Shown here: positions 12,140 through 25,357 of the stretch, piece after piece
Position numbering within the stretch: position 1 is the first letter of the stretch
How the letters are laid out: each line of letters starts with the position of its first letter
From: Davidsoniella eucalypti
Taxonomy: Eukaryota > Ascomycota > Sordariomycetes > Microascales > Ceratocystidaceae
Assembly: GCA_004009845.1 (NCBI GenBank)
Contig: RMBW01000002.1
Location: 992,001 to 1,056,000 of the forward strand
Reading direction: 5' to 3'
Length of the DNA stretch: 64,000 bases
Translations under genes and position numbers: made by a program
The notes under the pieces: generated by a model
The model's database searches: none
What the model was told of the DNA's origin: nothing
The model's input: only the letters and a program-made list of their open reading frames with translations

Positions 12140-13018
12140 TGTGTCGCAGTATGAGGTGGTAATGCGTAGAATAGAGAGTAGAGTAGAGACGTCGAGAAGA
12201 GCTGCGTAAGCGCAAAGGGCCGAGTCCCGGGCAAAGGCGAGAAAAAATATGTGTTGAGGTAGGAGCAAGTAGCTGTGATCGGAGAGTAGTGTTAGCTGGG
12301 TATATTGCGAGGGTATTGCGAGTATTGCGAGACTATGGCTTTTGGCTTCTCTGCGGCGCAAAGTTATTGGTGTAGCGCGATTAGAGGATTAGAGCGTATG
12401 ATAGTGGAGAGCATTTACCTCGTACGAAAATAGTGTGGTAAGAAACACTAGTAAGACCGATCGGTGAGCAGAAAGAGGACGACCCAAGAAGCAAATGGGA
12501 ATCCAAAATCACAGAAGTGGATACAAGAAAGAAGACGCGGAAGTACAAAAAGGCAGACGAAGCGAAGAAAAGAAATATATGGAGAGAAGTGAAGATAGAA
12601 GAAGTCAGACGAAGAAGGAGGGATAAAGGAAGCCGGTCTCTTGAGGCACGAGGTAAAATCAAAAGTCCTAAAAATGGCAAGCTAGCGTATAACTTATGTC
12701 ATAGGCAACTGAAGTTCTGACGGTTCCAGACACAAGGGAAGGCAACAGTTGAGAGGAGCTATTGCATGGCTACCAGATATAAATGTCGTAGTCGAGAAGA
12801 CCAGACGGGCGGGCAGATTTTATTGAACCAGCCAGCCGGTAGAATATAAGAGACGAGAGAATTATGGATGACGATAAGACGACGGCTTCCAAGCGTTGGC
12901 TTGTCAGCAAAGACAGGAGCGATAGACGACGGGCAATAACAGTTCCTGAGGGTTCGCAAATGCCAATTCTAAGCAGATGGGCAGAGATGGCGACTGTTGT
13001 ACTGGAAATAGTGGTGTT

Positions 13019-13080
13019 GTCGTTGTTATTATTGTTGTTCTTGTTGTTGTTCTTGTTGTTGATATTGTTGTTGTTGTTGA
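13019..13080. repeat. TTG/TTC triplet microsatellite
   Basis: An imperfect triplet repeat made mostly of TTG with TTC and TTA interruptions. On the minus strand it reads as a poly-Asn or poly-Gln stretch depending on frame, which creates spurious open frames; no flanking frame looks coding. Confidence 0.85.
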
Positions 13081-16000
13081 CTCCTGCGTTGTTGGGTGAG
13101 GTGTTGGTCAAGCAAGGCCATTAGTATGTACAGTGACTATGTACAATGCAAGCTAGGCTTACAAACAGCGGGTAGAAGAATCAGGATTGCCAGGCTAGAA
13201 GCGTGGCTCGAGGAGAGGCGATAGCGAGAGATCGGATGCAGAGATGCAGAGGAGATGCAGCAAGATCGTGTCGAGATGTAGGCGATCGATGGGAGAGCGT
13301 GCCGGCAGCGGTAAGAGCCGTAGAACAAGAATATGGTGGCAGAATAGAACGGAAGAGAAGGCAGAGTATGAATTCCAGAGTAGAGAGGGAAATACTGGAC
13401 TCTGTAGGTCGTGAAGGTTAGCAAGAATTGCAAACACAGGCAATGGCAGCAGCGCAAATGCGTGTTTGAAGCAGCGATAATCGAAAGTAAAGCAATGGAA
13501 CGATGAGATTGGATTAGCCAAGGCAAAGGCAAAGAAAGGTACATCAGAAAACGTGAATAAAGAGGAAGGGAAAAGCTTAGGCGAAGAATACAGGTCTGGT
13601 CGCAGGGGGCTCGGACGCTGTATAGTGATGGAGAGGCCCTAACTAGCTACAAGACCCCAGTAAAATATAAGGCCCAAAAAGAAAACCAGGAGCAGCAGTA
13701 GCAAGGTAGGCTAGCTAAGTCTTAGGGGCGGACTTGGCTGCTTCTGTAATTTTCCTAGTTACTATAGCTATGTAACTATGTATCTATACACAAGCTTATT
13801 GCCACTTGACGCTACCATGAGGTCTTTAGAAGATGGAAAAAAGTAGCTTTATTCTCTTTTTGCCAATATGATAATAACTTGAATTGGCATCTCGATCTGC
13901 CTTGAGTTTTGGTACTGCCAGTGCTTCCCGCCACGGCCGCGAAAGAACGACGCCGCAGCCCAATATCCCAATATCATTCAAGGATATTCAGTCGTACATA
14001 TATACAGACATATCATTCTAAGCAGTACTAGTAGCTCAAGCAGCAATGCAATGGCGGAACAAAAGCACTAGTCAGGCATAGCAAGGCAAGGCAAGGCAAG
14101 CTATACCTGCTCTGCTTCCTATAATTCCAAGGCTTCCTATCTGCACCCGCACAGACTGCTACATACAGAACCAGCTATAGAGCGTTACAGTGGCTGCTAA
14201 AATCAATGCTAAAAATGCTAGAAGTGCTGTCCCAGCAAAAGTCACAAAGTGGAGTCTTGTCTCTCTCTCTTGCTGCATCGAGATATTGCAGTTGTAGTTG
14301 CTCGCTCCAGCATTTGTTTTTCTAGACGGGGGTGTGCATGCAACACTTTATTACATACTACAGCGTCTATTCTCTGTCGTGTGTATAATGCTCCGAAAAG
14401 ACATTACCCTCTAGACCATGTTCAGAGCCTATCGTGGGGCCCTGTTTTTTTTTTTCTAAACAGCAGATCTATTAGTGGGTTTTAACTTCCGCACATAAAG
14501 TACCGTTTCTGCCCTAAATGCACCAGCACAGTACTTTGATCGCTTCAAGTTAAAGCAGAAAATGAGCGCAGAGATACTATAGAATATGTATATATGCATC
14601 CGTATTGGACATACATACAAGGACGCTAAGCCTGGAGAGACTCGCCATCTGCAAGTCTGCAAGATCCACAAGAGAGTAACTGTGCATATGCATGTGCACA
14701 TACAAAATATGAAGACAAAAAGAAAAGAATTCCTTCTGCCTCTGCAGCTACGCAGGGCAACTTAAAGTTTGAATGGCAGAAGGAAGGGGGCTTTTACAAC
14801 TACAGATATTCAAAACACCATAAAAATAAACGAAATAGTGACAAACAACTGATAAATCATCGAGAAGATGAATAAGACGACGCTTTCTCATCCCCACATT
14901 CAGCTTAAGCAGGTTGCCGTTTGTTTTGTGCTCTTGGCTCAGTTCTTCATCATGTCATTAGCCTGCCTGACCTGTCTGGCCGGTCTGGCTCGTCTTTGGC
15001 CTCTCCGCCTCCGTCGGCAACTTGACAATTGGCATCTCGTACGCCAATCTTTTTTTGTGTATTTTTGTTTGCTCGCTCGTTCGTTCGCTCGCCGATTCAT
15101 TTTGGCTTACCCATTTTCTACCCCACCCATCAATAAAATAGAAATATACATCCATACGTAGATTAGCCTGTCACACACCTTATTTTTTTGTATAAAAAAT
15201 AAAACTCCAGCTGGGCTGGGCTCCAATTTCCAAAAGCTCTGCAGCAGAAACAAAATGCAGCCATCAGCAATTGGCTCCTTTCTGCTCTACAACTGGCTTT
15301 GATCGACCTAACTGCTGCGGTCCAAATGTTGCGCTGGCTTTGTTTTTGTTTATTGTTCTTTTTGGGGTCTCTTTTTTTTAAGAGTTAGTTTGTGCCTGGC
15401 TAATTAATTCTCTCTGGATCTCTGGCTGCAATTACTGCTTTTTGCTTTGCTTCGGTTTCACCTCCTCCTGCCTTCCTTGATGCTGGGCTGGGCTGGGTCA
15501 TCGTTCTGCCTAGGCAGGGATATCTTGCTGACTAAGTCCACTAGCCTATCCTAGCAAGGCCAGAAAAGCGTGGCGGCGGAACAAGAGCACAAGATGGATG
15601 GCTTGGCTGTATCTGTAGATGTACTTGGTAAACTGTAGATGAGCCACAGAAGTAAACACAGGCTCGTAGAATACTATGTATGTAGCAGTTAGTGGTAATA
15701 CAATTTGGTTGTGGCTATTCTAATCCCACCAATATCTCAATGGCTTCCTTTCTTCTCTTCGAGCCCAATACACAACTAGCTCGGGATCTGATCCCGCATT
15801 TGATAATTAGGTTTGCTTAATTTTCCCAGTCTTTTCTTTCTGGACTACTACCAACTATGCATGTACATATGTACATACCGTTCTTGTATCATCACTTGTA
15901 TTTTTTCCTTACTCTTGTTCTTGTCTTCCTTAGCTGTCCGGCCTCTCCGACTGTCCGGCAACAATCACTCTGAGATCACCTTGCGACAAGCAGTGACGTT

Positions 16001-16093
16001 CCTCGAATTCGGTATACAATCACATAAGTATACATTTAAACGTCTTCTATGTGACTAAATTAGTTGTACGCGAAATCTACACTTAACCGTAGC

Positions 16094-16119
16094 TTTTTTT
16101 TTTTTTTTTTTTTTTTTTT
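16094..16119. repeat. Poly(T) run of 26
   Basis: Uninterrupted homopolymer in non-coding DNA. It may be an assembly- or slippage-prone site; no 3' tail of a retroelement on the minus strand could be recognised next to it. Confidence 0.9.
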
Positions 16120-19100
16120 GTATCTCTCCAATTTGTCATCAGTCCCTCTATAACGGAATAAGACAAGAACAGACAGCCGAATTAATAAACATACACAGGC
16201 ATAATAAGCGAGGCATGATAACAGTAATATCAATAAACATTCGTCAGCTGAAGGGCAACATAACAGCCATAGTCAAGTTATTGGCTTCTTCGAGTTTTCC
16301 ATATCCAAACAATAGTCGTATGGCTGAGAGGCTTGCTTACCTGGTCCAGGCTTACTCAAAGGATGAAGAGCACGAGGCAAGCAATAGTTAGACCGATTCC
16401 TTCGTTGGTAGTTGTACACATTAGATTCACTAGTTAGCAAGATCGATCAAAACCAGCCATTCCCCAAGTCCCACCTAGAAGAAAGTCTGACCTAGAAGAC
16501 GTATTCAAGAGAGCTTGTATCAAAGGCCTCAAAGACATAGGGCCCTTTACTAAATCCCGTTGGATCTTCTTTCTTCAACCAATCTTCCCATGGAATTTAT
16601 CAAGTACTTTTTTGTTAATGCTGAAATAGCTCGCTAACTAACAAGAACTTTAAGGCCCCCAAATCCAGCACCACAAGCCATCAACGTCTCACTCAAGCCT
16701 ACTACTAGTTATGAGGGATCTCCTCAATGCAAAAGATACAAAAGATACAAAATATGCCTATGCAATCATCCACCATCCACCATCTTGGATACACCCGCGC
16801 CAAGTATATCCGTGCACGGCTAAAATGTTCAAGAGACACGAAACACGCATCATCTAACCATTCCGACGATGATAGCCCGTGAAGCCACTCAGAAAGAGTG
16901 GCCTCCAATAGGAGAAAGAAAGGAAAGATGTAGCTATAGAAATTCATGTGCACGAGCTTCAACCGAGACAGGTACAATATTGGCAGCACATCAATATGAT
17001 GGTGTTGTATAGTAAGGGGAATTCAATCAATACTTTGCGGTAGATCTCACCTCGTGATCGTCACTAAACGGCAAGCAGTGACATGAATGATGAAATCACA
17101 TCAAATATCAAATATCAAATAAACAATACCAAGGAACCCAAAATATTTCTTATCAAATACACAAATGCCCAAATGAAATTGATCACTTATCACGCCTAAT
17201 TAAGATCACGCCCAATAGCCTAAGCTGGCAGACATGAGAGATAATTAGCAGTGATAAGGATAATTAAGCGTTACTAAGAAGCCTACTGGAATTTCAATTT
17301 CGTCTCATGTCTCTCTTTCATTCGCTATAATCCAAGCACTACTTGCTTTTTTCTACATCACCTCCTGCTATTTTCATTGATCATATTTACTGGGGGGGGG
17401 GGAAGGGAAGGGAAGCCCAAAAAAGCGCGGCCATTTCCTTCTTCTGGCAGAGGGAAGGAGCGCCTGTTCGAGGTGCGTGCATTTTAGCTGCATAGCCAAC
17501 TACCAGAGATGACATGGAGAGGGCATAGAAGGGACTGGAGAGAAGCAGGCACGAGCCTGAGAACCAGCAAGTACCTCTTCTAGCCAGCGCAAAACCCGCA
17601 CTGTAGAGCTCTCCCGCCCAATCTCCTTCTTTAAGCCCAGAGAAACTGTGCACAAATATTTGTGCATCAAATGCTTATAGGCGTGGCCAGGGGCCCATGT
17701 ACCGCCCTCCCTTGTTTATTTCGACGCAGCTAGTCGTACATGCTTATACCGGCTATCTGCATATCTGCATAGGAACTTCGGGCCAGAGACAAATTGCAAT
17801 GGAATGGGTTGTGCCAGCCCTGAAATAGAAACGGGCAGCCGATCGTCGTCGCCTCAGCCTCTATCGAATTCATACCAATACTATCATCATGGCAAGTTAA
17901 CGATCCTTTTCGTCTATTTTCTGCACAGTCGATTCTCTACATAGTTGAAACATATCATTATATCCGCCAAAGAGAAAAAGAAAAGAAGAAAAAGGAACTA
18001 TAGATATTAGCATCTCCCTAGCTTACAACTTGCCTTTAGAAGCGCCTTCCTACCAATGTGCCTAGTCAGTCACTCTCACCATGTCCATCTCGTCTCTTTT
18101 CCGTAGCCAGTCAAGCACCAACTTTGTCCCTGTCGCGGTTTCTTCTTTCCTTCTGCCAGGGGTGTGAAGGCGTGCCGAGCCAGGTATGAGGGTATGATGT
18201 TTGTCGCCCTTGCGTCCGACTCTCAGCTTCGCCGGGGGGCCAAAGCTTACGTCTCACCCACTGCGTTACTCAGAGAATCTGCTTTCTAGAGAAGAAGACA
18301 ATGGGTCTATTCTCTCTTTTCAGAATATTACATACATATTACATACTCTGTATATCCATCACCAACAATGGCCATAAAGGCGATGCCGACCCCGTCTGGG
18401 TGTATACTGCCCGAGATCTAGTCACTATGTACAAATCGTACAACTCACTACATTGCAAGTATCACATATCTCGATTCTATGGTATCAATATACGAGAAGG
18501 AATTGGCTTGACCATCGGCCTGAGGCAGATCTTTCTCGCTTTTCCTTGTCTCGCAGCACGGCGCTGTGTGCACCCCTAGCCTGTCATATCACGCAATAAG
18601 CCTATCACCCTTCTGTCTCTCTGTCTCTCCGTCTCTCTTTACAGGCACAGTGGGCATACAACTATAAACTATACAAAACTACAAACATTTAGACATATGG
18701 ACGGACTCTCTCTTTCTCTTCATCTTGTGCAGGAGAAGAAGAAAAATATGTGTTTCATTTCAGCGGTCGGCTACCTGCGTACCAGGAAGCGTGTCAAGAA
18801 GCGGCTATGATAGCCATAGCTAACCAGGCTCACAGACTTTGTGAACTAAAGGGAAAACGGAAATACAAGAAAGAAAAAAAAAAGGAAGAAAAAATAGCAA
18901 TAATACCATAATAAAGAACCATGTCCCAGCCTGATCTAAACTGACTCTAAAACCTTCCCTTGAAATCACTAGTGATAACAAAAAGGAAGCATTATGCCCA
19001 TAAAGTCACTACACCTCGACTGGCAGGTTGTACTCTTAACCGTCCGCTATGTTTTCTCTTCTATCTGTGCTATGCTAGGAGACATCAGACCTTTACTACT

Positions 19101-22100
19101 ACGAGATATATGTATACCAACAAGGACTAAGGAGACATATCGTAGTACCGGCCTCTCGCCATCCAACTCACACCGCTTTTACATGCCAACATGGCACGCC
19201 ACTTAAATAGGCATTTGTATGAACCAGATGCATACATATATACACTTTCCTACGTGCTAGCCTCCTTTTTTTCGTTGCGTTGTTATAAAGTGTGGGTTGT
19301 CTAATGATTTCTTATTGTTTCTTGTTTATATATGTACGTATAGATTGATTAACTATATAGCAAGGCAGACAACTCGATCCTTGGAAGAGAAAGAAAAGGA
19401 AACGAATGGGGCTACTAGCGGTCAACCCATAATATCATGTTAATCATATTCGTTCATCCACAACTATCCGGCTCGCCAAACACACTATGGGGAAAAAAAG
19501 CCTCAAACTAGCCGGTCCGGCAACAAGAGAACAAAGGGTAACTATGACAGTAATAAAGCCTAGGTTACATACTTTCACCGATCATGTCGGTATCTATTTT
19601 CCATATACATGTGTAAATGAAAGATGCTATATAGTTGTATTAGTAGGTTATAGAGCCCTGTAATATCAAATGATGTGCCCCACGACACATCGTAGCTATC
19701 AACCCAACTAAATACAACCCAAAACAACAATGATATACAAAAGAGCCTCAGAAACCCGTATAACTATACATAGAAGGTGTATTTTTTTTCGAATTGGATG
19801 GAACCGATCGTCTGTGCAGAACGTGTAGTTTCGATCACAGTGTACACATGAAAGAATTACGGCACAATCAAGCTTCCGTCGTTCTTCCAATCATTCTATT
19901 TCGTTTTCCTTGCTTCCTATAATCTGCTAGGGGCAAGGGAAGGGGCAGCTTGCTTTTTTTTTTTGTCTGTCTCATCATCTTCAAAGAAACGGCTTGCTCT
20001 GGCGTTAATACAACGACAGGATTCCAATGATATTTTTTAGAGTGTGATGAACTAGGGGGATCTGTTTCTCAAACAGGTCCCGTACGGTAATTCTCCGTCG
20101 TCTCATCAACATCAATCAAACTCAGTTGCTCTCTTGGTATCTTGATACATCAACCAAGATTACTCGGGCTTCTCTCGACACCTGCCCCTTCAAAGCCAGG
20201 CAAATTCATCACATAACGAAGGAGAGGCCCTAGGAATGGAGGAGCAATATCAGTAACTATATATATCAAGTTTTCCAAGGCTGGTTCATGTCAAGCCTGA
20301 CTGACAATGGGTTTGGTTCATGATACTCTATTATACCAGGTACTTTCTCGCACTTTCCGAAACAAATGTGCTGCACTTAGCCCATCATTTTGTCCTTTTA
20401 ATGAAGCTTGTTTGTGTAAGCCTGTTTGGTCAATAAATTGCACAGAGGCTTAAGCCAGGGTTTGATGCTCGGGTCACGGCGCAAGGGTTCTTAGAAAAAG
20501 TAAGTTAGGGATTTTATTACGGTGCACAAACTCAATTGAGGACGACAATCATTTCATAGACAGGGGCAAAACAAAAAAGGAAGTTGAAGAAAAAACCATA
20601 CGTAATTAGGGTTTGTACAAGAAAGGGTTACTGTTTTCTGCAGTGGAACCCAGGCGATTTCTAGGCCCAAGACATAGTGCAACGTCTGTTCCGGGCACCA
20701 GTATCTGACGCAATACTGACCGACCATAATTTATTTGTGGAATCTAACAAAACAACAGTCATTAGTGGTAAGAAAATATTAATTCCGGTCTCAAATAGGG
20801 ACTTGGTGTTGGCTTCAGGTAATAAAAAAAAAACTGATGCGATAATGTTGAAATTAAATAACTATATTATTCTATATCTGTTTTTGATTTATTTGCTGGT
20901 TGTTTTCATGCGACATACAAAAATATGAGCGGCAGGAGTGTCGCTCTTTCCACATTTGTTCAAAGTGCGTTTTTTCTTCTCTCTGGAAAACTAGTAGTTG
21001 CCTGCATTCGCAATTGTATGATATAACATAGTATTAGTACAGCTACAGAGATTGTATTTGTATATCAAGATTCAATGCATGTATACAATCATGTCTAGAC
21101 CAACCTTGGAAGTCAGTGTGGCAGGCTATAAGTACAAATACAATAAATAATCCATGTACCACTATCGATGACACGAGGAAGTCAGTCTAGCTACTAGTCT
21201 AGCTACTAGAGACCAACCAGAATTGTCCCGCAAGTAGTTGGTGCACCTATCAGGTGTCTGTGTGTACATATCTACATACAGATACATATGTGCATGTAGT
21301 ACGTGTAATTGTACAAGAGGCCATCCGTTTCTTCCGATGACGAGGGACCGGCCAAATGCTTACCGAATTTTCCTCCAGGTATTACCTTTGATTCTTTGCG
21401 ATGTAGCATTACACCCATAGCACTTCGAACATAACATCGACCGCTTCTTTGTTCAACTTGATTTCGGGGGTCATGATGGCTTTAGCGTCAATCTTTGTGC
21501 CCTGCCCTCTCTTTGTTTCGCCAAGCTTGTACTAGGACCAGTGGAGAAACAAAGAAAGTTGGCTTTTGCTTTGTTAATAAAAAAAGAACAAGTGCCTAGG
21601 CAGAATTTCTTTTAGCAAGCGTCATTTTTTCTGTATCTAGTATGGGAAGGATTTCGTGAGGACGAGCTAGCAATAATCTTTCCCCGTTCTGTTTTGCTTC
21701 TTGGGGAAGTCTGAGGCTAATATCGCCCTGTCTCTTTTTTATTTTTTATTTTTTGGTTTATAGAGTGTTACGCAGCTTTGACGGGCGGATCATTTCATAC
21801 ATATACAGTATTTCTTGAGAGCGTGGTTGTATGCACTAATAAATGCTGTCATTAGGGACAATATCGCATGTGTTCGGTGTCTCTGTGGTATAATATACAC
21901 CACGCCATCAATTGATCATGCGCTGTCGTTCGATCTGGATGTAGGATATAAGAATATTAGTCATTTACTAGATAGGCTTTTGACGTACGGTTTCCGAGCA
22001 ATAAGTATACAAGACAAGGAGAATATATAATAGATACATAGTACAACCAAAATCGGCCGAATACTGCAATGCAGCTAGCTATCCGTCTTCGTTCTATCCT

Positions 22101-23538
22101 GAAGCCATCTGTGATCCCATTTCGAGCTTGGCTTTTCAAAGTTCCTCTTTTGGAGTGAGGATCATTGGTAACTCCTGCCTCCGTAGCCCTCTACAATTAT
22201 AATCTCTACATAAAACCCTACGAGCATAAGATATGTACCAATATTTATCGTACACTACTGTCTTCTTGCCTTGGCCGTGATCTGCCGATGCTAGCCCTGT
22301 AATCCAATTCCCAAGCCCCGGCCTATTTGGAGACGGAGCTGCGCTTGATTTTGATATCATGTCGCGATGTCGTAATGCTGACTTGTCTGCATAAGGCAGC
22401 CAATGGAAACAAAAAAGCTTCAAAGCCCCCTTCAAGTGAAGTGATATTTTCCGCCTTCGCCTTTTTTCCCCTTACGCAACTGGCAGTTGTATCCTGATGG
22501 GGCTATTGAGATGTCAATGTGCATATACAGTATGTGAATCTGTTAAACTGATATAGCATCACAGTCATCTGACCAACACCATGTATAGTTAGATGTAACT
22601 TAGGCGCTACCTTACATAAAACAGACACATGTCAATATCATCAAGTTTAGACTGTAGGATAGTTAGAAACAACTAAATGTATTTCCTCTCTACACCTTTC
22701 GCCTTTTCTAAGAAAAGATATATCAAGGCGGCGATAGTACCTATGACTTTGGGAAAAGTTTCCGATAGGAAAGATGGATGTCATGTCATATTTCATTCAA
22801 AACAAAACAAACAAACTGCGCCTCTGACCGGCTTCTTCTGATTCATACGGCGTGACCGAAACGTCCAGAAACGATAGTAAGCTGTACCAACTGACGTATC
22901 GTGAAAGAGATACATAAACAATTAGTATCAGCGCCTTACATAAATCAAGTGCCAATCTACAGCTGTATAGAGTTGATGCTATGAGATGAGGGTTGGCCAT
23001 TGTATAACCCTAGAAGTAAGAACTTGTAAGTCTCTAGATTAGTGATATACAATGACGAATTTATTGAATTTTCAGAACCATCTATCATAGACCGAGGAGG
23101 AACAGTCAATGGCTCTAGGACATGAACGTCTGAAAGAGTAGATGCTGGCTGCGACCTCCGACATCGTAATTTTAGGCAGACAGACTACACTATATAAATA
23201 TAGCACTTACATTGTCAAAAACAAAAGTGTTGATGAAGCTTCACTGCCTATAATCAAGTAAAAAAAAATCAAGAAATCGTTAGAATATCGGCCATATCGT
23301 GTTTTTACAACTATGTCGACCTATTATGCACAAAATGGTATAACACAACTGCCCTGCCACTGCCAACCCATAATCATGACGCCATCGCCAGCCGTCTAAG
23401 AGAGGAAACAATAGAAATTAAGAAATGAAACGACATCATTAGATAACCCGAAAGAAGGTTATACGATCGTGACTATTAATGTGGCATTACTAGATGCTAA
23501 GCATAGGCTGACCGATTTTGAGAGTTGGAGACACGCAT

Positions 23539-24453
23539 CTACTGAGTCTTGAATAGCAGGATGGCACAATGGCCGAGATAGAAGTAGATGAAGTGCTTCG
23601 TCTCTGTAGATTATATCATGGTTAGTCATTACGAGATCAACTTTACTTGGTTGATGTGAAGCGAGCTAGTTGATATTGAACGTACCGTGAGTGACGAAAC
23701 TGCCAAAGTTACGACCGACGATGCAGTGCCAGGTAGGACCCTTGCGGTCATCGAACTAAACAATTTTAGTTTCTTGTTAATTGGGAAATCGAATATGAGA
23801 AGACCATATATCCTCCCCCATTCATTGCATGTCGACACTTACTGTCTTTTTGATGTGTTGCGCAATATCCTATGAAGCAGCTATGTTAATATCGCGACTC
23901 CACACAAGAATGAATAATCTTATTTTCTTACCTTCTCAATGGTGTACTTTTGCATAGCTTCCTGTGCTAAATACCAATGTTAGTATGTGTAACATGAGAT
24001 ATATAGGGTGGAATGCGTATCAAGTATGTCCTATCCCTACTTAGTACCAGAAGGTCGTGTACGTACCAACATCGATAACCTCCTGTTGCATATCTTCAGC
24101 CTATATTGGAGAATCTGTATCAGCAATGTGTTTACTATCGGGGTGCAATCGATCGCGTATGGTGATGGGATAGTCGTTTTGAAGAAGGTTTCGTACCATG
24201 TCGGCAGACTTGACCTGGGCTATGAACACAATCGTTGTTAGTACAGAATATTCTCAAGTTTTGCGACACGCTGTTGTATGTTCTTATAGCTATCACATGG
24301 CTAACGATGACGTAACCGAAGGTAATATTGAAGGAAGAGAAAGGTATTCAGAATTTAGCTGATTGACATACCCTCAAGCTTGATGTCGTTGGGACCAGGG
24401 GCACTGGGAGCGCCGATAGGGCTCGAAGGGCCACCGGACTTGATATCGGACAT
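23539..24453 (-). CDS. nudG: Cytoplasmic dynein light chain LC8
   Basis: Seven exons encode 111 residues: 24453-24372, 24219-24197, 24100-24067, 23966-23932, 23869-23843, 23755-23686 and 23603-23539. All six introns begin GT and end AG, and every junction keeps frame. After a 27-residue Pro/Gly/Ser-rich leader, the LC8 fold is complete: VKSADMAEDMQQEVIDVA, YTIEKDIAQHIKKTFDD, then the signature GPTWHCIVGRNFGSFVTHE and the final TKHFIYFYLGHCAILLFK strand. LC8 is a dimeric hub that binds dynein intermediate chain and many other partners through an edge-strand groove; in Aspergillus nidulans it is nudG, needed for nuclear distribution. The N-terminal leader is longer than in animal LC8 (about 89 residues). 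Exons of 23-35 nt make this gene easy to miss for automated ORF calling. It is divergent from mrd1. Confidence 0.93.
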
Positions 24454-25357
24454 GATTGACGATAGCGTGCTAATGTTTGGGTCGAATGGGTATGTTAAGA
24501 TCGGGCAATCAAAGGACCTGGCACTGCTTGTGTGATGTAGGTTAGCGATCAGGCTAGAAAGGCTGTAGGTAGATAGTCGCAAACTGAGCTTCTGCTTCTG
24601 GCTGGGTAAGGAGAAGAGAGACGTTGATTCTGACAGGTTGAAGGTCTGTGCGACATGCACGATAGAGAAAGAGTTGGGTCACTATAGAAAGCAATGCTAA
24701 GAGAGGCACTTACGATGAAATGGGAAATTTAAAGAGTCGGAGCAAAAGCTAGTATTAGTAGGTCAGTGATAAAGCTTGCAATTGTTGGTACAGATCCTGC
24801 TAACAATTGCGACCCAGGAGGTTGTTCGCGACGTTGCTGTCTAATAGTTGAGTTGCCCATTGTAGTCAAGGCTAGTATAGCAAGGGTCGCGCATTAGAGG
24901 GGCCATTAATATACATACACACGCTGTCTTGGTGGCTAAGCGATATCATTGTTTCGTAGTATGAAAATCTATATTTTGCTTAAATTGTGTGATATTTGCG
25001 AGAAAAATATAATTCAGTCATGAATAATGAAAAATTGAGTAAATAAGGACAACGAATGCTTGTCGATATCTGGAGTTGTCAACAAAGATATCTAGCCATG
25101 CTCACACATTTTGAGACCAGACACGATAGTTTTAGTAACTAAGTTTACAAAACATATTAGGGTTACAGGTTACCGATGTCTTTAGTGTCACGTGCCGATA
25201 AGTGATAAAGAAAAAAAAAGTTATTGAGAAGACCTGAACATTTGACTTCACATGTTTAAGGCACTACCTTGCAAAGCGTCGCAACTTATCTCGTCGACCT
25301 GCAAATATCGTCTTTGCCGATTATTGTCAACGTACGACCACTGCCATTCCAGTAGTG
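24454..25357. promoter_or_regulatory. Shared intergenic region of nudG and mrd1
   Basis: A 904-bp spacer between divergently transcribed nudG and mrd1, so it should hold both promoters. No binding site could be assigned with confidence. The part next to nudG remains open in frame with its first exon (upstream to 24660), but the start at 24453 fits the family better. Confidence 0.5.

Larger units (their letters stand above)
12140..23538. other. 11-kb gene-poor interval
   Basis: No open frame here combines length, codon character and recognisable domains. The interval holds pyrimidine- and A-rich tracts and several simple repeats: a TTG/TTC triplet run (about 13019-13080), four exact GCAAG units (14081-14100), a 26-T run (16094-16119), ATATCAAAT repeats near 17100-17120, and an 18-bp perfect palindrome (17649-17666). 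The first few hundred bases should contain the ELL promoter and 5' UTR, and the last few hundred the 3' end of nudG. Long non-coding RNAs or multi-exon genes with very short exons cannot be excluded by eye. Confidence 0.45.

Noticed and set aside
12770..13111. Minus-strand frame with a poly-Asn stretch
   Set aside because: The Asn run is just the translated TTG/TTC microsatellite; the rest has no domain and is open by chance.
17885..18005. ATG followed by GCAAGT, resembling a start codon at a GC-AG intron
   Set aside because: The only joined frame tried ended after about 24 codons, with no recognisable protein.
20677..20928. 83-residue plus-strand frame with hydrophobic end
   Set aside because: The hydrophobic tail comes from AT-rich sequence; no supporting splice signals or family.
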